Part shown: positions 19,164-29,469 of the stretch, piece by piece | How the letters are laid out: each line of letters opens with the position of its first letter | Numbering within the stretch: the first letter of the stretch is position 1 | NCBI GenBank assembly: GCA_023428695.1 | Contig: JAEYWY010000017.1 | Coordinates: 505,207 to 569,206 of the forward strand | Length of the DNA stretch: 64,000 bases | Direction: 5' to 3' | Source: Bacteroidota bacterium | GTDB taxonomy: Bacteria > Bacteroidota > Bacteroidia > Cytophagales > Cyclobacteriaceae | Translations under genes and position numbers: made by a program | Notes under the pieces: generated by a model | The model's database searches: none | The model's input: only the letters and a program-made list of their open reading frames with translations | What the model was told of the DNA's origin: nothing

Positions 19164-19589
19164 ATGATGCGGCTCAAGACCCTAAAAGTGTTTCGTTCCA
19201 TCCTCATCATCCAGAGCCTCTATACCCTCATCACGGGCGTGTGGCCACTCATTCATATCGATAGTTTTATTGCTGCAACTGGTCCCAAGGATGACATCTG
19301 GCTTGTCAAAACTGTTGGTGCTATGCTTATCCCTGTAAGCGTTGCACTCGCAGCATTCATCTGGATTAAAGCGTCGAAGGTGCCGGCTATTCTTCTCGGT
19401 GGACTCACTGCTATTGTTTTTGCCATCATCGACTTTCATTTTGCCCTCGCTGACGTGATTTCCAATGTCTACATGATTGACGGCTTACTTCAACTGTTCT
19501 TTGCCGCCGGATGGATTTGGATAGCACGACGAGAATTGATCGAGCATCGGAAATCGTTGGAGCAAAAGACGACGGTCTTCATACGTTAG
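19164..19589 (+). CDS. Small four-helix membrane protein, unknown
   Basis: 141 aa with four predicted membrane segments (ILIIQSLYTLITGVWPLI, TVGAMLIPVSVALAAFIWI, VPAILLGGLTAIVFAIIDF, IDGLLQLFFAAGWIWIA). I do not recognise a named family; the topology is like DoxX-related or DUF4345-like proteins. It is 80 bp upstream of the phosphoribosyltransferase gene on the same strand and may be co-transcribed with it. Confidence 0.65.
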   Translation: MMRLKTLKVFRSILIIQSLYTLITGVWPLIHIDSFIAATGPKDDIWLVKTVGAMLIPVSVALAAFIWIKASKVPAILLGGLTAIVFAIIDFHFALADVISNVYMIDGLLQLFFAAGWIWIARRELIEHRKSLEQKTTVFIR

Positions 19590-19669
19590 CGCCCTACTGC
19601 TGGCGGATTCATCATGGCCGTATTTTCCGGGTACAAATTTTTTGGCGGCTATTCCAGGGAACAACTATC

Positions 19670-20314
19670 ATGATTGTCGAAGGAAAGAAATTTTTGAACC
19701 GGGCAGACGCGGGATATGAGGTTGGCAGACTTCTGGAGCGCAAGTATAGGAATACAAACGCTCTGGTGTTGGGAATCCCGCGTGGTGGTGTTCCAATCGC
19801 GCGTGAAATTGCTACCGTGTTGAATTCAGAGATGTCGGTGCTGATAACAAAAAAGCTGCCCCATCCTCTTTTTTCGGATCTCGCCATTGGAGCCGTAGCA
19901 GAAGATGGATCAGTCTTTCTAACAAACACAGCCCAGGAAATTGATCGGGATACGTTGCACAAAATTCATTTGGTTCAGAATCTCGAAATCAAACGTCGAG
20001 TAGAGCAATTCCGAAAAGGCAAGCCATTGCCAAACATGCACAACCGCATCGTAATAATTGCTGACGACGGAATCGCCACCGGCTCAACCATTGTCCCGGC
20101 TATTAAAATGTGCCGAAGCCGAAAGGCCGCCAGGATTATCGTGGCTGCTCCTGTGGCAGGTCGAAAATACCTGAATGAAATCAATACACTTGCCGATGAG
20201 GTTGTAATTGTTGAACAGCATGACGCATTTTATGCCGTCTCGCAGGTATATAGCGATTTTCATTCCCTTACCGATGAGGAAGTTGTGTCGATGATTGAAA
20301 CACGACGACATTAA
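19670..20314 (+). CDS. Phosphoribosyltransferase domain protein
   Basis: 214 aa from the ATG at 19670, chosen because the PRTase fold (FLNRADAGYEVGRLL) begins right after it. Contains VLGIPRGGVPIA at the N-terminal side and the PRPP-binding loop IIADDGIATGSTIVPAI near residue 125. This matches a stand-alone group of PRTases (similar to the PRTase half of dienelactone-hydrolase fusions) whose base substrate is unknown. Cytoplasmic. Confidence 0.82.
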   Translation: MIVEGKKFLNRADAGYEVGRLLERKYRNTNALVLGIPRGGVPIAREIATVLNSEMSVLITKKLPHPLFSDLAIGAVAEDGSVFLTNTAQEIDRDTLHKIHLVQNLEIKRRVEQFRKGKPLPNMHNRIVIIADDGIATGSTIVPAIKMCRSRKAARIIVAAPVAGRKYLNEINTLADEVVIVEQHDAFYAVSQVYSDFHSLTDEEVVSMIETRRH

Positions 20315-20376
20315 AGACACACAGAAGTCACAGAAGAAAGCACAGAAGTTTGTGCTATATTTCGACTTTGTGCCCG

Positions 20377-21165
20377 ATGAATCCCTACCACGTTTTAGGT
20401 ATCGACACCAATGCGAGTGATGCCGAAATAAAGGCAGCCTACAGAAGCGCCGTCAAGAAACATCATCCCGGTGTTACAGGAAAGGACGAGACTGAAACAA
20501 TCGCCCATATCAATGAAGCTTACGATATCCTGAGTGATCCTGCGCGGAAACGTGCATATGATTCCGGTATTTACCAATTCATAGACATAACAGTTCCGGA
20601 CGAGGATCCCAGGGAGGTCTACCGTCGTGAATACCGGCGAAAAATGACCGAGGAGAAGCATGCAAAACTTGAGAAGGAACGAAAACTGTTTCGGCGTATC
20701 TATAAGATCAACGTATTCATCTTCGCCTTGTCAGTAATCGCCGTTGTAGACGAACTCTTACCCGGGGTGACATATCGGGATCATATTGTTGAAAAATGGG
20801 AAACGGTGAGACATGTGCGTGGAGAACACTATTACATTCCGTACATCCGGACAGAGCACTGCACGTTCACGATTCCCGAAGGCACAAATACAGCCCTTAC
20901 TGTCAAAGGAACTGAGATAATGGTCGAGGTAAGCCCGTTATTCAGAATTCCAAAAGAGGCCAGCGTATCCGTCGACGGTCAGTTACACACCATCGGACCA
21001 TCGCGAACACTCTACTCCTTTGCCATTCCGTTGCATTACGTAGTACTTGTCTTTGCAGGACTGTCTGTTGCCATGCGAAGGCACAGTGAGGCAGTTTTTC
21101 AGTTTGCATTTGCCCCATCATTGGTGTTTTTGCTGGCTGTATTCATTTTTTACATTCTAACATAG
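20377..21165 (+). CDS. J-domain membrane protein with degenerate HPD motif
   Basis: 262 aa from ATG 20377 (MNPYHVLGIDTNASDAEIKAA). N-terminal J-domain (about residues 1-65) has normal helix II and III features (INEAYDILSDPARKRAYD), but the loop reads HHPG instead of HPD: Asp 32 is Gly. The HPD Asp is needed to stimulate Hsp70 ATPase, so canonical co-chaperone activity is doubtful. After it come a charged helix, a membrane segment (VFIFALSVIAVVDEL), an extracytoplasmic region and two more membrane segments at the C-terminus. A role as a membrane-bound adaptor is possible but unproven. Confidence 0.75.
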   Translation: MNPYHVLGIDTNASDAEIKAAYRSAVKKHHPGVTGKDETETIAHINEAYDILSDPARKRAYDSGIYQFIDITVPDEDPREVYRREYRRKMTEEKHAKLEKERKLFRRIYKINVFIFALSVIAVVDELLPGVTYRDHIVEKWETVRHVRGEHYYIPYIRTEHCTFTIPEGTNTALTVKGTEIMVEVSPLFRIPKEASVSVDGQLHTIGPSRTLYSFAIPLHYVVLVFAGLSVAMRRHSEAVFQFAFAPSLVFLLAVFIFYILT

Positions 21166-21291
21166 GAGGTGACTGTCAAATGGGCCTTGCCCGGAAAAGT
21201 ATGCAATGATTATATTGCATATATTCACTGGTAGCCCTGACGACGTAATTATTCCCGGCAACCAGAACATCGCCAACAAATCTGAGTTCTT

Positions 21292-21657
21292 ATGACCAGC
21301 ACAAGCCACCACGACGAACGCATCGCAAAAATGGTTTTCGCTTCTGTCTATCCTATGTATGTTGAGAAGGTAACGAAAAAGGGGCGAACGAAAGAGGAAT
21401 TGCACGAAGTGATCAAATGGCTGACTGGGTTTAGCGATAAGAAATTACAGGAACTCATCAACTCCAAAGCAACCTTCCGCGAATTTTTCGAAAAAGCGAA
21501 ACTCAATCCTAACGCGCGACTCATCACCGGAGTGATTTGCGGGTATCGCGTTGAAGAAATTGAAAATCCCCTGACCCAGCAGGCTCGTTACCTGGATAAG
21601 CTTGTTGACGAACTTGCCAAGGGGCGCAAAATGGAAAAGATACTTCGCGGGACTTAA
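21292..21657 (+). CDS. DUF2200 family protein
   Basis: 121 aa cytoplasmic protein with the conserved run MVFASVYPMYVEKVTKKGRT, IKWLTGF, ITGVICGYRVEEIENPL and MEKILRG. Recognised as DUF2200, a short family of unknown function related to the DUF1801/YdhG group. The 3' end precedes the permease gene by 175 bp. Confidence 0.85.
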   Translation: MTSTSHHDERIAKMVFASVYPMYVEKVTKKGRTKEELHEVIKWLTGFSDKKLQELINSKATFREFFEKAKLNPNARLITGVICGYRVEEIENPLTQQARYLDKLVDELAKGRKMEKILRGT

Positions 21658-21832
21658 CCCGAACACGTCTGCTCGTCTCATTCAGACTCTTCTTGTTATA
21701 GCGCCCGCTGACGGACAGTCTCGCTCGTGCGCGTACATATATCTATTCGACAAGCTCGATTTTGGACCGCAGACGAACAAATCGTTATCTGGCATAGTAA
21801 TCGTGCACGAACCGAATCAGAACAACCTGCTT

Positions 21833-24229
21833 ATGTTGAAGAACTACCTCGTGACCGCCATGCGGTCACTCCTCCGCAATAAAGGCTTTGCGATAACAAA
21901 TATACTCGGACTGGTGGTCGGCATTTCGTTCAGCACAATGCTGTACATATATATCAGCCACGAACTATCATATGATTCCTTTCATTCCAGGTCAAGCCGG
22001 ACATATCGTGTGTTAACATCTGATCTTCGCAATCCGTCCGACGTTCGCACCTACGCAATGACGGTACCTGCACTAGGCCCTGAACTGGTGAATACTTTTC
22101 CGGAAGTGGAGGAAATGGTAAGGCTGTACCGTCCTTCGGGCCAGGTGGTTGTAACGGTGGGTAAAGAAAATTATAACGAGCGAAACTGGTTCACTACCTC
22201 AGACGCCAACTTCTTCAACATTTTTGATTTCGAGTTTATCAACGGAGATCCCGCGACGGCCCTAACGCATCCGCTATCGGTTGTCCTCTCGGAATCCACC
22301 GCAAGACGATTCTTCGGAAACGCGGACGTGCTGGGCACGTCTATTGAAGTTGGCGGTGCCGAAAGCGTTAAGGTCACCGGTGTTCTGAAAGACCTGCCGC
22401 AAAACTCGCATCTTCAATTCGATCTTTTATTTTCCGCGTTGCAGCCCGGACCTGGATGGGAACAATACCTGAATAGCTGGGATAGATTTGGCGCAGCAAC
22501 GTATGTTGTCTTAAAAGATGGAGACGACATTGGCAGCGTAAGTAAGCGAATTCCGGCACTGATGGAAAAACACATGGGCGATAATGCGCAAATCCAATCG
22601 ACCTCGTTCCAGTCGATCGAAGACATCTATCTATATTCCGAAGGCATTGAATCAGGCGTCGAAGGCACACGCGGTGAGCTAACCTACATCTACATCTTTT
22701 CGTCGATGGCGATCTTCCTGCTGGTTCTGGCTGCGATCAATTACATCAACCTGACGACTTCCAATGCTGTAACAAGGGCCAAGGAAATCGGTGTAAGAAA
22801 AGTCGCGGGTGCATTCAGGAAGCAACTCGTTTTTCAATTCATGACTGAGACCCTTGCCATTACGACAATCGCAACGATGCTGGCCCTGGTCATGATTGAT
22901 CTTTCCCTTCCATTCTTCAATCGCATTACGGGAAAAGACTTCGACCTCAATCTCACAAACCTTGCGACATACGTGCCACCCTTGCTCAGTATTGCGATTG
23001 TAATTGCACTGCTTGCAGGGACTTATCCCGCATTTTATCTCGCGCGACTCAAACCGGTCACATCACTGCGGATTCAAAGCCTGATTTCAAGGCACCGCAT
23101 CGACCTTCGTTCTGTACTTGTGGTATTCCAGTTCACAGTCAGCATTACGTTGATCGTCTCCACGCTCATCATAGGCAAACAGCTCGAATTCATCGAGCAC
23201 AAGGACCTTGGATTTGTAAGAAGTGGCTTGATGGTTATTGATATTAATAGCGGGGATGTTCGCAGAGAATTTCAGACGATGAAAACGGAATTCCTCAAAG
23301 TCCCCGGTGTCGAGCACGTCGCCGTTTCAACGCGAGTACCCGGAGAATGGAAGAATATACCCGAGGTTTACGCCCGCACGAGTTCCGGTGATTCAATTCA
23401 AAGCTACTTCATGGGATTTGATGAAGACATACTGCAGACCTATCAGCTTGAACTTACCGAGGGAAGATTCTTCACCGTTGAAAATCCCGCTGATTCTTCC
23501 GGCGTGCTTATCAACGCCTCAGCAGTGAAAGCGATGGGGTTGAACGAACCGATAGGCAGCACGCTCAGGATCGGAACGCGGGATGGAACGTGGGAAGTAA
23601 ACGTCATTGGTGTTCTTGATGATTTCAACTTCCAGTCACTTCACAACAAAGTAGCGCCAATGATCATTGGACATCGCAACAACCCAATTCAGTATATTGA
23701 TTACTTTACACTACGGGTTTCCGGCGACTTAAACCAGATTATTGCCGGAGCAACTTCGGTACACAGCAAATTCGATACACGAACACCGATAGAGTATCAT
23801 TTCCTCACAGATCAATTAAATACATTCTACGTTGCCGAACAAAAAGCAGGATTGATCTTCAAACTGGCCGGCGTTCTGAGTACTTTCATTGCGTGTCTTG
23901 GTTTGCTTGGATTGCTCACCCATTACCTGCAACGAAAGACGAAAGAACTCGCCATCAGAAAAGTGGTCGGCGCCGGATCGGCGAGCTTGTTCTTCATGGT
24001 GTACAAGGCATTTCTCAAACAGGTATTGATCGCCTTTGCCATTGCTTCACCACTGGCATGGTATACCATGCGGACCTGGTTAAATGCATTCGAATACCGG
24101 ATTTCAATCGGAGTGGATACATTCGCGCTTGCTGCGGTTGCTGTCCTGTTTGTACTTACGATCACGGTATTCTATCACGCCGCCAAGGCAGCACGGTTTA
24201 ACCCGGTAAAGCTTCTTCGAAGCGAGTAG
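21833..24229 (+). CDS. FtsX-type ABC transporter permease (MacB-PCD)
   Basis: 798 aa from the ATG at 21833 (MLKNYLVTAMRSLLRNKGFA), which sits exactly at the conserved N-terminus; upstream in-frame sequence is not conserved-looking. Two copies of MacB periplasmic core plus FtsX: TM1 (ITNILGLVVGISFSTMLYI), periplasmic domain, three-helix FtsX block with TRAKEIGVRKVAGA, then a second periplasmic domain and a last FtsX block with TKELAIRKVVGAGSASLF, ending in FNPVKLLRSE. Typical Bacteroidota permease of antimicrobial or lipoprotein efflux type. No ATPase partner is adjacent. Confidence 0.9.
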   Translation: MLKNYLVTAMRSLLRNKGFAITNILGLVVGISFSTMLYIYISHELSYDSFHSRSSRTYRVLTSDLRNPSDVRTYAMTVPALGPELVNTFPEVEEMVRLYRPSGQVVVTVGKENYNERNWFTTSDANFFNIFDFEFINGDPATALTHPLSVVLSESTARRFFGNADVLGTSIEVGGAESVKVTGVLKDLPQNSHLQFDLLFSALQPGPGWEQYLNSWDRFGAATYVVLKDGDDIGSVSKRIPALMEKHMGDNAQIQSTSFQSIEDIYLYSEGIESGVEGTRGELTYIYIFSSMAIFLLVLAAINYINLTTSNAVTRAKEIGVRKVAGAFRKQLVFQFMTETLAITTIATMLALVMIDLSLPFFNRITGKDFDLNLTNLATYVPPLLSIAIVIALLAGTYPAFYLARLKPVTSLRIQSLISRHRIDLRSVLVVFQFTVSITLIVSTLIIGKQLEFIEHKDLGFVRSGLMVIDINSGDVRREFQTMKTEFLKVPGVEHVAVSTRVPGEWKNIPEVYARTSSGDSIQSYFMGFDEDILQTYQLELTEGRFFTVENPADSSGVLINASAVKAMGLNEPIGSTLRIGTRDGTWEVNVIGVLDDFNFQSLHNKVAPMIIGHRNNPIQYIDYFTLRVSGDLNQIIAGATSVHSKFDTRTPIEYHFLTDQLNTFYVAEQKAGLIFKLAGVLSTFIACLGLLGLLTHYLQRKTKELAIRKVVGAGSASLFFMVYKAFLKQVLIAFAIASPLAWYTMRTWLNAFEYRISIGVDTFALAAVAVLFVLTITVFYHAAKAARFNPVKLLRSE

Positions 24230-24410
24230 AGATAATACTACCTTTAAACGTTTCATTTTTTCCCGGATAAGCGAGTTGTGCCTCGTTTCCGACTGGCATA
24301 TTCTCTCCTGCAAATTCATTCCGAGGAGTTGAATTCTTATATTTAGGGTCGCCTAATCAGAGTAATAATATTTCCGGATGAGAGCCGTTCTTCGTACATG
24401 AACAAGACCC

Positions 24411-27400
24411 ATGATTTTTGAATTCGATTCGCTAAAATTAGCCGCCACCGACCTTGCCAATCATCTGAGCTGCGAACATCTGACGCAGTTGAATCGTTTG
24501 GTAGCACTCAACGAACTCAAAAGACCAAACTGGCGCGACCCGTCTCTTGATGTACTTATCCAACGAGGTGAGGCGCACGAAGCTGCATACGTAAAACACC
24601 TGGAGGAAAAAGGTCTTTCTGTATCGCGACTCAGGGGTCAATCACTCGACGCGACCATTGATGCGATGGCGAGGGGTGTCGACCTGTTAGTGCAACCGTT
24701 GCTTGAGACAGGGCAATGGCGGGGGTTTGCTGACATTCTCGTAAAGGTTCCGGGCGAAAGCAAATTTGGAAACTGGTCGTATGAGGTTCAGGATACCAAG
24801 CTTTCGCAGGATACAAAAGCATCGTCGATCCTGCAACTGTGTCTCTACACCGATTTGCTCGGAACTCTCCAGGGGTCACCTCCGGGGCATATGTACATTG
24901 TCAAGCCAGGCGCAGACTTCCCGACTGAAACGTATCGCTTTGCTGAATTTCAGGCGTACTATCGTCAGGTCAAACGCGATCTGGAATCAACACTGTCCCA
25001 GGGATTCGTGGCGACATACCCCGACCCTACGGCGCATTGTGCCATCTGTCATTGGTGGCAGGTTTGCGATCGAAAACGTCACGAGGATGATCACCTTTCA
25101 TTAGTCGCCGGGATGCGGTCAATGCATATTGTCGAGTTACAACGCCAACAGATACCAACACTTGAAGCCTTTGCAACAGCTCGCACGCTTCAGAAGCCGG
25201 AGCGCGGAAATGCCGAAACGCTTGCGCGCAAACAGCGTCAGGCTAAAATCCAGTTGGAAGGACGAAAACAAGAGGTACACCTGCACGAGTTTCTCGTATT
25301 CGAGCCCGGCCGCGGCCTTGAACGTTTGCCCGAACCCAATGACGGGGATGTCTACTTCGACATAGAAGGAGATCCGTTCTATGAAGATGGTGGACTTGAA
25401 TACCTCCTTGGGTACGCTTTCAAAGAAAATGGTGAACTCATTTACAAACGCATTTGGTCAACAAACCGGAACGAAGAGCGCGTGGCGTTCGATGAATTTA
25501 TCAGATTCATTCTTGAGAGATGGAAGAAAAACCCAAAGATGTACATCTACCACTTTGCGCCTTACGAACCATCTGCGGTTAAACGACTCGCGCGCGTGCA
25601 TGCGTCACACGAGCACGAAGTGGACACGCTCCTCCGCGCTGAACGTTTTGTCGACCTGCACGCAGTATTTAAAGAGTCGCTGCTTGCAAGTGTTGAAACC
25701 TATTCTCTTAAGGAACTCGAAAAATTCACAACGTATACCCGAAAGGTCGACCTGCATGACGCGAGTAAGGCCAGGAAAGCAGTTGAAGTAGCTCTTGAGT
25801 TACACGATCTGAAATCGTTGCCGGATGCGACGCTTCTTGCAGTGGAGGAATACAACGCAGACGATTGCCTTGCAACGGAGGCATTGCATCGCTGGCTGGA
25901 AGAACGCCGGTCAACGCTGATCGCTGAAGGCAAATCCTTACAACGTCCGGAGTTGAAAACCGGAGAAGCCAATGAGAATATTCAACAGATTGACACACGC
26001 GCGAAGGCAATCTTCAGCGGCTTAACCAGCAAATTGCCTGAGGACAAAACGCAATGGACAGATGAACACAAAGCGAAGTGGCTGGTTGCACACCAGATAG
26101 AATATTTCCGTCGCGAAGACAAGAGTGCATGGTGGGAGTACTATCGTGTTCATGAGCTCGAGCATGAAGACCTCCTTGATGAAAGAAAAGCGTTAACAGG
26201 TTTGCATTTCATCGGTGTACTTCCGAAAGACAAGGGCGAACGCAATGCAACGCACCGGTACAGCTATCCGCCGCAGGACGTCAGCATCGACGAGGGTGAT
26301 GAAGTAGTCGAAGTAAAGGGGGAACGTATCGGTACGGTAAAAGCACATTCACTGGAGACCTACACGATCGACATAAAAAAGACAGGAAAAGCAGAGCATA
26401 CCCACCCGACTTCCGTTCACGTTCCAGAACGTGTTGATCCCGGCTCACTTGTCAACTCATTGCTTGCCGTCGCAAATGCAGTCGATGAAGATGGATTGTC
26501 CCATGACTGGACTTATCGCGCAGCTAAAGATTTGTTGATGCGGAGACCTCCTCTGCTTATCGATGGAAGCAGTGGCGCTTTTATCAATCCTGGTGAACAG
26601 CCAACTGATGCTGCTATCCGTATTGCTCGTAATCTCGACCGAAGTTATCTCGCCATTCAGGGTCCTCCGGGATCTGGCAAGACGTATACTGGTGCGCACA
26701 TGATCATTGAGCTGGTAAAAGCAGGAAAGAAAGTTGGCATTACGGCGGTTAGCCACAAAGTCATACGCAATCTCTCCTGCGCCGTTTTGCGTGAAGCAAA
26801 GAAGAAGGACGTGCGCATTAGTATTGTTCACAAGGTTAATGATCAGTCAGAAAATTGTCCCGAGGGGATTGTTGAGGTCGATAAATCCAATAAGGTAATA
26901 GTCGCATTAGATGAAGGGTGTGTTGGCTGCGGAACGGCGTGGCTATGGGCGGAAGACACTTCCAGAGAAGTACTGGATTATCTTTTTGTCGACGAAGCCG
27001 GCCAGATGTCGCTGTCACACGTTCTTGCGGCGTCGCGCGCGACCCGAAACCTGATCCTGCTTGGCGATCCCCAGCAACTCGAGCAACCGCAGAAGGGTGC
27101 GCACCCTGAAGGAAGTGATATTGCAGGTCTGGCCTACCTGTTGGAAAATAGTCCCACAATGCCCGAAGGCAGAGGGTTGTTCCTTCCGGTTACGCGAAGG
27201 CTGCATCCGGCGATTTGCCATTTTACGTCTGAGTTGTTTTACGAAGGAAAACTTAATGCATTGCCGGGACTCGAACGTCAGGCAATTTCCGGTGGCACAC
27301 CTTTCGACGGCTCAGGGCTCTTTTATGTTCCCGTCCATCACAAGGGTAATCAAAGCAAGTCGGGCGAAGAGGTAGAGGCGATCACGAATGCCGTTAACTC

Positions 27401-27797
27401 ATTGCTTGCCGGAGGACGCTGGACCGACGCAAATGCAGAAACGAAACCAATCACAAGAGCGGATATCCTGATCGTTGCTCCGTTTAACGCTCAGGTGAGC
27501 GCGCTTCGTGAGCGCCTGCCAGGAATTGAGATCGGAACCGTTGACAAGTTCCAGGGCCAGGAGGCACCAGTCGTTATTTATTCAATGACTTCTTCCACCG
27601 TCGAAGATGCACCGCGCGGAATGAGCTTTCTCTTCAGTCCGAACCGCCTCAATGTCGCAACCAGCCGCGCGCGATGTGTATGCATCCTCGTTTCAAACCC
27701 TGCCCTCTTCCACCCGGATTGCAGGACCATCGAACAAATGAAATGGGCTAACGCGCTTTGCAGATATCGGGAACTCGCAAGAACTGTCGCTGCCTGA
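24411..27797 (+). CDS. TM0106-type RecB-like nuclease fused to SF1 (Dna2-like) helicase
   Basis: 1128 aa. N-terminal RecB-like nuclease domain (QDTKLSQDTKASSILQLCLY) with a cysteine cluster (HCAICHWWQVCDRK, about 205-220) suggesting an Fe-S site, then an RNase H-like exonuclease domain (YFDIEGDPF about 318; YNADDCLATEALH), then a C-terminal UPF1/Dna2-type helicase: Walker A GPPGSGKT at about 751, Walker B VDEAGQMS at about 860, LFLPVTRRLHP, GTVDKFQGQEAPVVIYS and NRLNVATSRAR. The domains suggest DNA end processing or repair; a defence role is possible but there is no partner gene here. Confidence 0.9.
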   Translation: MIFEFDSLKLAATDLANHLSCEHLTQLNRLVALNELKRPNWRDPSLDVLIQRGEAHEAAYVKHLEEKGLSVSRLRGQSLDATIDAMARGVDLLVQPLLETGQWRGFADILVKVPGESKFGNWSYEVQDTKLSQDTKASSILQLCLYTDLLGTLQGSPPGHMYIVKPGADFPTETYRFAEFQAYYRQVKRDLESTLSQGFVATYPDPTAHCAICHWWQVCDRKRHEDDHLSLVAGMRSMHIVELQRQQIPTLEAFATARTLQKPERGNAETLARKQRQAKIQLEGRKQEVHLHEFLVFEPGRGLERLPEPNDGDVYFDIEGDPFYEDGGLEYLLGYAFKENGELIYKRIWSTNRNEERVAFDEFIRFILERWKKNPKMYIYHFAPYEPSAVKRLARVHASHEHEVDTLLRAERFVDLHAVFKESLLASVETYSLKELEKFTTYTRKVDLHDASKARKAVEVALELHDLKSLPDATLLAVEEYNADDCLATEALHRWLEERRSTLIAEGKSLQRPELKTGEANENIQQIDTRAKAIFSGLTSKLPEDKTQWTDEHKAKWLVAHQIEYFRREDKSAWWEYYRVHELEHEDLLDERKALTGLHFIGVLPKDKGERNATHRYSYPPQDVSIDEGDEVVEVKGERIGTVKAHSLETYTIDIKKTGKAEHTHPTSVHVPERVDPGSLVNSLLAVANAVDEDGLSHDWTYRAAKDLLMRRPPLLIDGSSGAFINPGEQPTDAAIRIARNLDRSYLAIQGPPGSGKTYTGAHMIIELVKAGKKVGITAVSHKVIRNLSCAVLREAKKKDVRISIVHKVNDQSENCPEGIVEVDKSNKVIVALDEGCVGCGTAWLWAEDTSREVLDYLFVDEAGQMSLSHVLAASRATRNLILLGDPQQLEQPQKGAHPEGSDIAGLAYLLENSPTMPEGRGLFLPVTRRLHPAICHFTSELFYEGKLNALPGLERQAISGGTPFDGSGLFYVPVHHKGNQSKSGEEVEAITNAVNSLLAGGRWTDANAETKPITRADILIVAPFNAQVSALRERLPGIEIGTVDKFQGQEAPVVIYSMTSSTVEDAPRGMSFLFSPNRLNVATSRARCVCILVSNPALFHPDCRTIEQMKWANALCRYRELARTVAA

Positions 27798-27984
27798 TGC
27801 GTTCGTCATTTCGCAACCAATTACGCGTGGTCGTCGCCGAATGATGGGGAATTTGAAATTTTCTGATTTATGATTTCCAATTGGGTGGGACCAACTCCCT
27901 TGGCGCCGCATTGCGTATCCGCGGCCTTGCGGTGAAAAAAAACTCGGCCTCAATCACAGTCGTAAACATTCAATAAAAATCGAA

Positions 27985-27992
27985 TACTTTTG
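27985..27992 (+). promoter_or_regulatory. Candidate -7 element TACTTTTG
   Basis: Fits TAnnTTTG and lies 59 bp before the rtcB start. No clear -33 TTTG. The preceding intergenic stretch (27798-27984) shows nothing else. Confidence 0.35.
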
Positions 27993-28050
27993 TTACTACG
28001 CAAAAAGGTTGCGCACAAGCTGGCGATCTTTGGATCGTAAAACGACGAAA

Positions 28051-29457
28051 ATGAAATTAACCGGACATCATCTAAGGGAAATTGGCTTCACTGAGGGGAA
28101 AGCGCTCGGGCTTGCATTGGATATTGTTGAAGGAGAGTACACGCAGCTAAGCTTTGACGATAAGCTCAATTTACTGAAGGAGATTCTTGAAAATCCAGCC
28201 GCATTTATTTCCGATCCGAAACTCGGTCCGGTTGCTGCGGAAATGTTGAAGCTATCGTCTTCTGTTACTCAACTCAACGTTGAAGGCAAGCCATATGAAA
28301 TTTACGGTGCCGAAGCTATCGAAGCAGGTGCACTCCAGCAGATGGAAACCGCGATGAAGTTGCCTGTCACAGTAGCCGGAGCGTTAATGCCTGATGCACA
28401 TCAGGGTTATGGACTTCCAATCGGCGGCGTTCTTGCGACGAACAACACTGTGATACCTTACGGTGTGGGTGTCGACATCGGATGCAGAATGTGTATGACG
28501 ATTTACGACATCCCCACTGAACGGCTGAGCGAAAAAACGGATGAATTCAAAAAGCTCCTGTTGAATAATACGAAGTTCGGGCAGGCGACTTTCAAGAAGC
28601 CCAAAGACCACGAAATCTTTGAACGTCCTGAATTTTCCGAGCTTGCCATCGTACGCGAAATGAAGGATCGTGCATGGCAGCAAATTGGTTCGTCAGGCGG
28701 GGGAAATCACTTCGTTGAATTTGGTACCGTTGAAATCATTAGCCCGATCAATGAATACAATCTTCCTCCCGGGAAATACCTTGCGGTGCTGTCGCATTCC
28801 GGCTCACGCGGACTTGGGGCGAACATAGCCCGCCATTACACAAAACTGGCGATGAAGATCTGCGAACTTCCCCCGGACGCAAAACATCTTGCCTGGCTTG
28901 ATCTCGACACGGAAGAAGGACAGGAATACTGGCTCGCGATGAATCTCGCAGGAGACTATGCGTCGGCATGTCATCATCAGATTCACGAACGTATGGCTAT
29001 CGGGTTGCGCGAAACACCGCTTGCGATGATTGAGAACCACCACAACTTCGCATGGAAGGAAAAGGACTTCAACGGAAATGAAATAATCGTCCATCGAAAA
29101 GGTGCGACACCAGCCGGCGCCGGAGTACTTGGAATTATTCCCGGTTCGATGGCAACGCCCGGGTTCATCGTTCGTGGCAAGGGACAAGCTGCAGCAATCA
29201 ATTCCGCTTCACACGGGGCGGGGCGAACCATGTCGCGAACGAAAGCCAAACAAACCATTCTGCCCGGCCACGTGAAAAAGTTTCTTAAGGAGGCTGGCGT
29301 TGAACTGATCGGTTCCGGTCTTGACGAAGCGCCGATGGCGTACAAGGACATCCACCAGGTTATGAACTACCAGAAAGACCTTGTCGATATTATCGGAACG
29401 TTCATGCCGAGGATAGTCCGGATGTGTGGAGACGAGCGGTTTAAGGAAGTCGATTGA
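28051..29457 (+). CDS. rtcB: RtcB family RNA ligase
   Basis: Mn2+/GTP-dependent ligase that joins 3'-phosphate (or 2',3'-cyclic) to 5'-OH RNA ends in RNA repair. 468 aa from ATG 28051 (MKLTGHHLREIGF); the frame extends 14 codons upstream from a non-conserved ATG. Seen: PDAHQGYGLPIGGV, GVDIGCRMC (metal-binding Asp and Cys), GSSGGGNHFVEFG, HSGSRGLG, HHNFAWKE, and NSASHGAGRTMSR with the guanylated His. All active-site segments are present. Shorter-lineage RtcB, as is common in Bacteroidota. No archease or RtcA gene is adjacent. Confidence 0.93.
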   Translation: MKLTGHHLREIGFTEGKALGLALDIVEGEYTQLSFDDKLNLLKEILENPAAFISDPKLGPVAAEMLKLSSSVTQLNVEGKPYEIYGAEAIEAGALQQMETAMKLPVTVAGALMPDAHQGYGLPIGGVLATNNTVIPYGVGVDIGCRMCMTIYDIPTERLSEKTDEFKKLLLNNTKFGQATFKKPKDHEIFERPEFSELAIVREMKDRAWQQIGSSGGGNHFVEFGTVEIISPINEYNLPPGKYLAVLSHSGSRGLGANIARHYTKLAMKICELPPDAKHLAWLDLDTEEGQEYWLAMNLAGDYASACHHQIHERMAIGLRETPLAMIENHHNFAWKEKDFNGNEIIVHRKGATPAGAGVLGIIPGSMATPGFIVRGKGQAAAINSASHGAGRTMSRTKAKQTILPGHVKKFLKEAGVELIGSGLDEAPMAYKDIHQVMNYQKDLVDIIGTFMPRIVRMCGDERFKEVD

Positions 29458-29469
29458 TCCGATTGATAC

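Noticed and set aside
20320..20349. Three direct copies of CACAGAAG before the J-domain gene
   Set aside because: Short, close together and without a link to a promoter or known operator; likely simple-sequence slippage.
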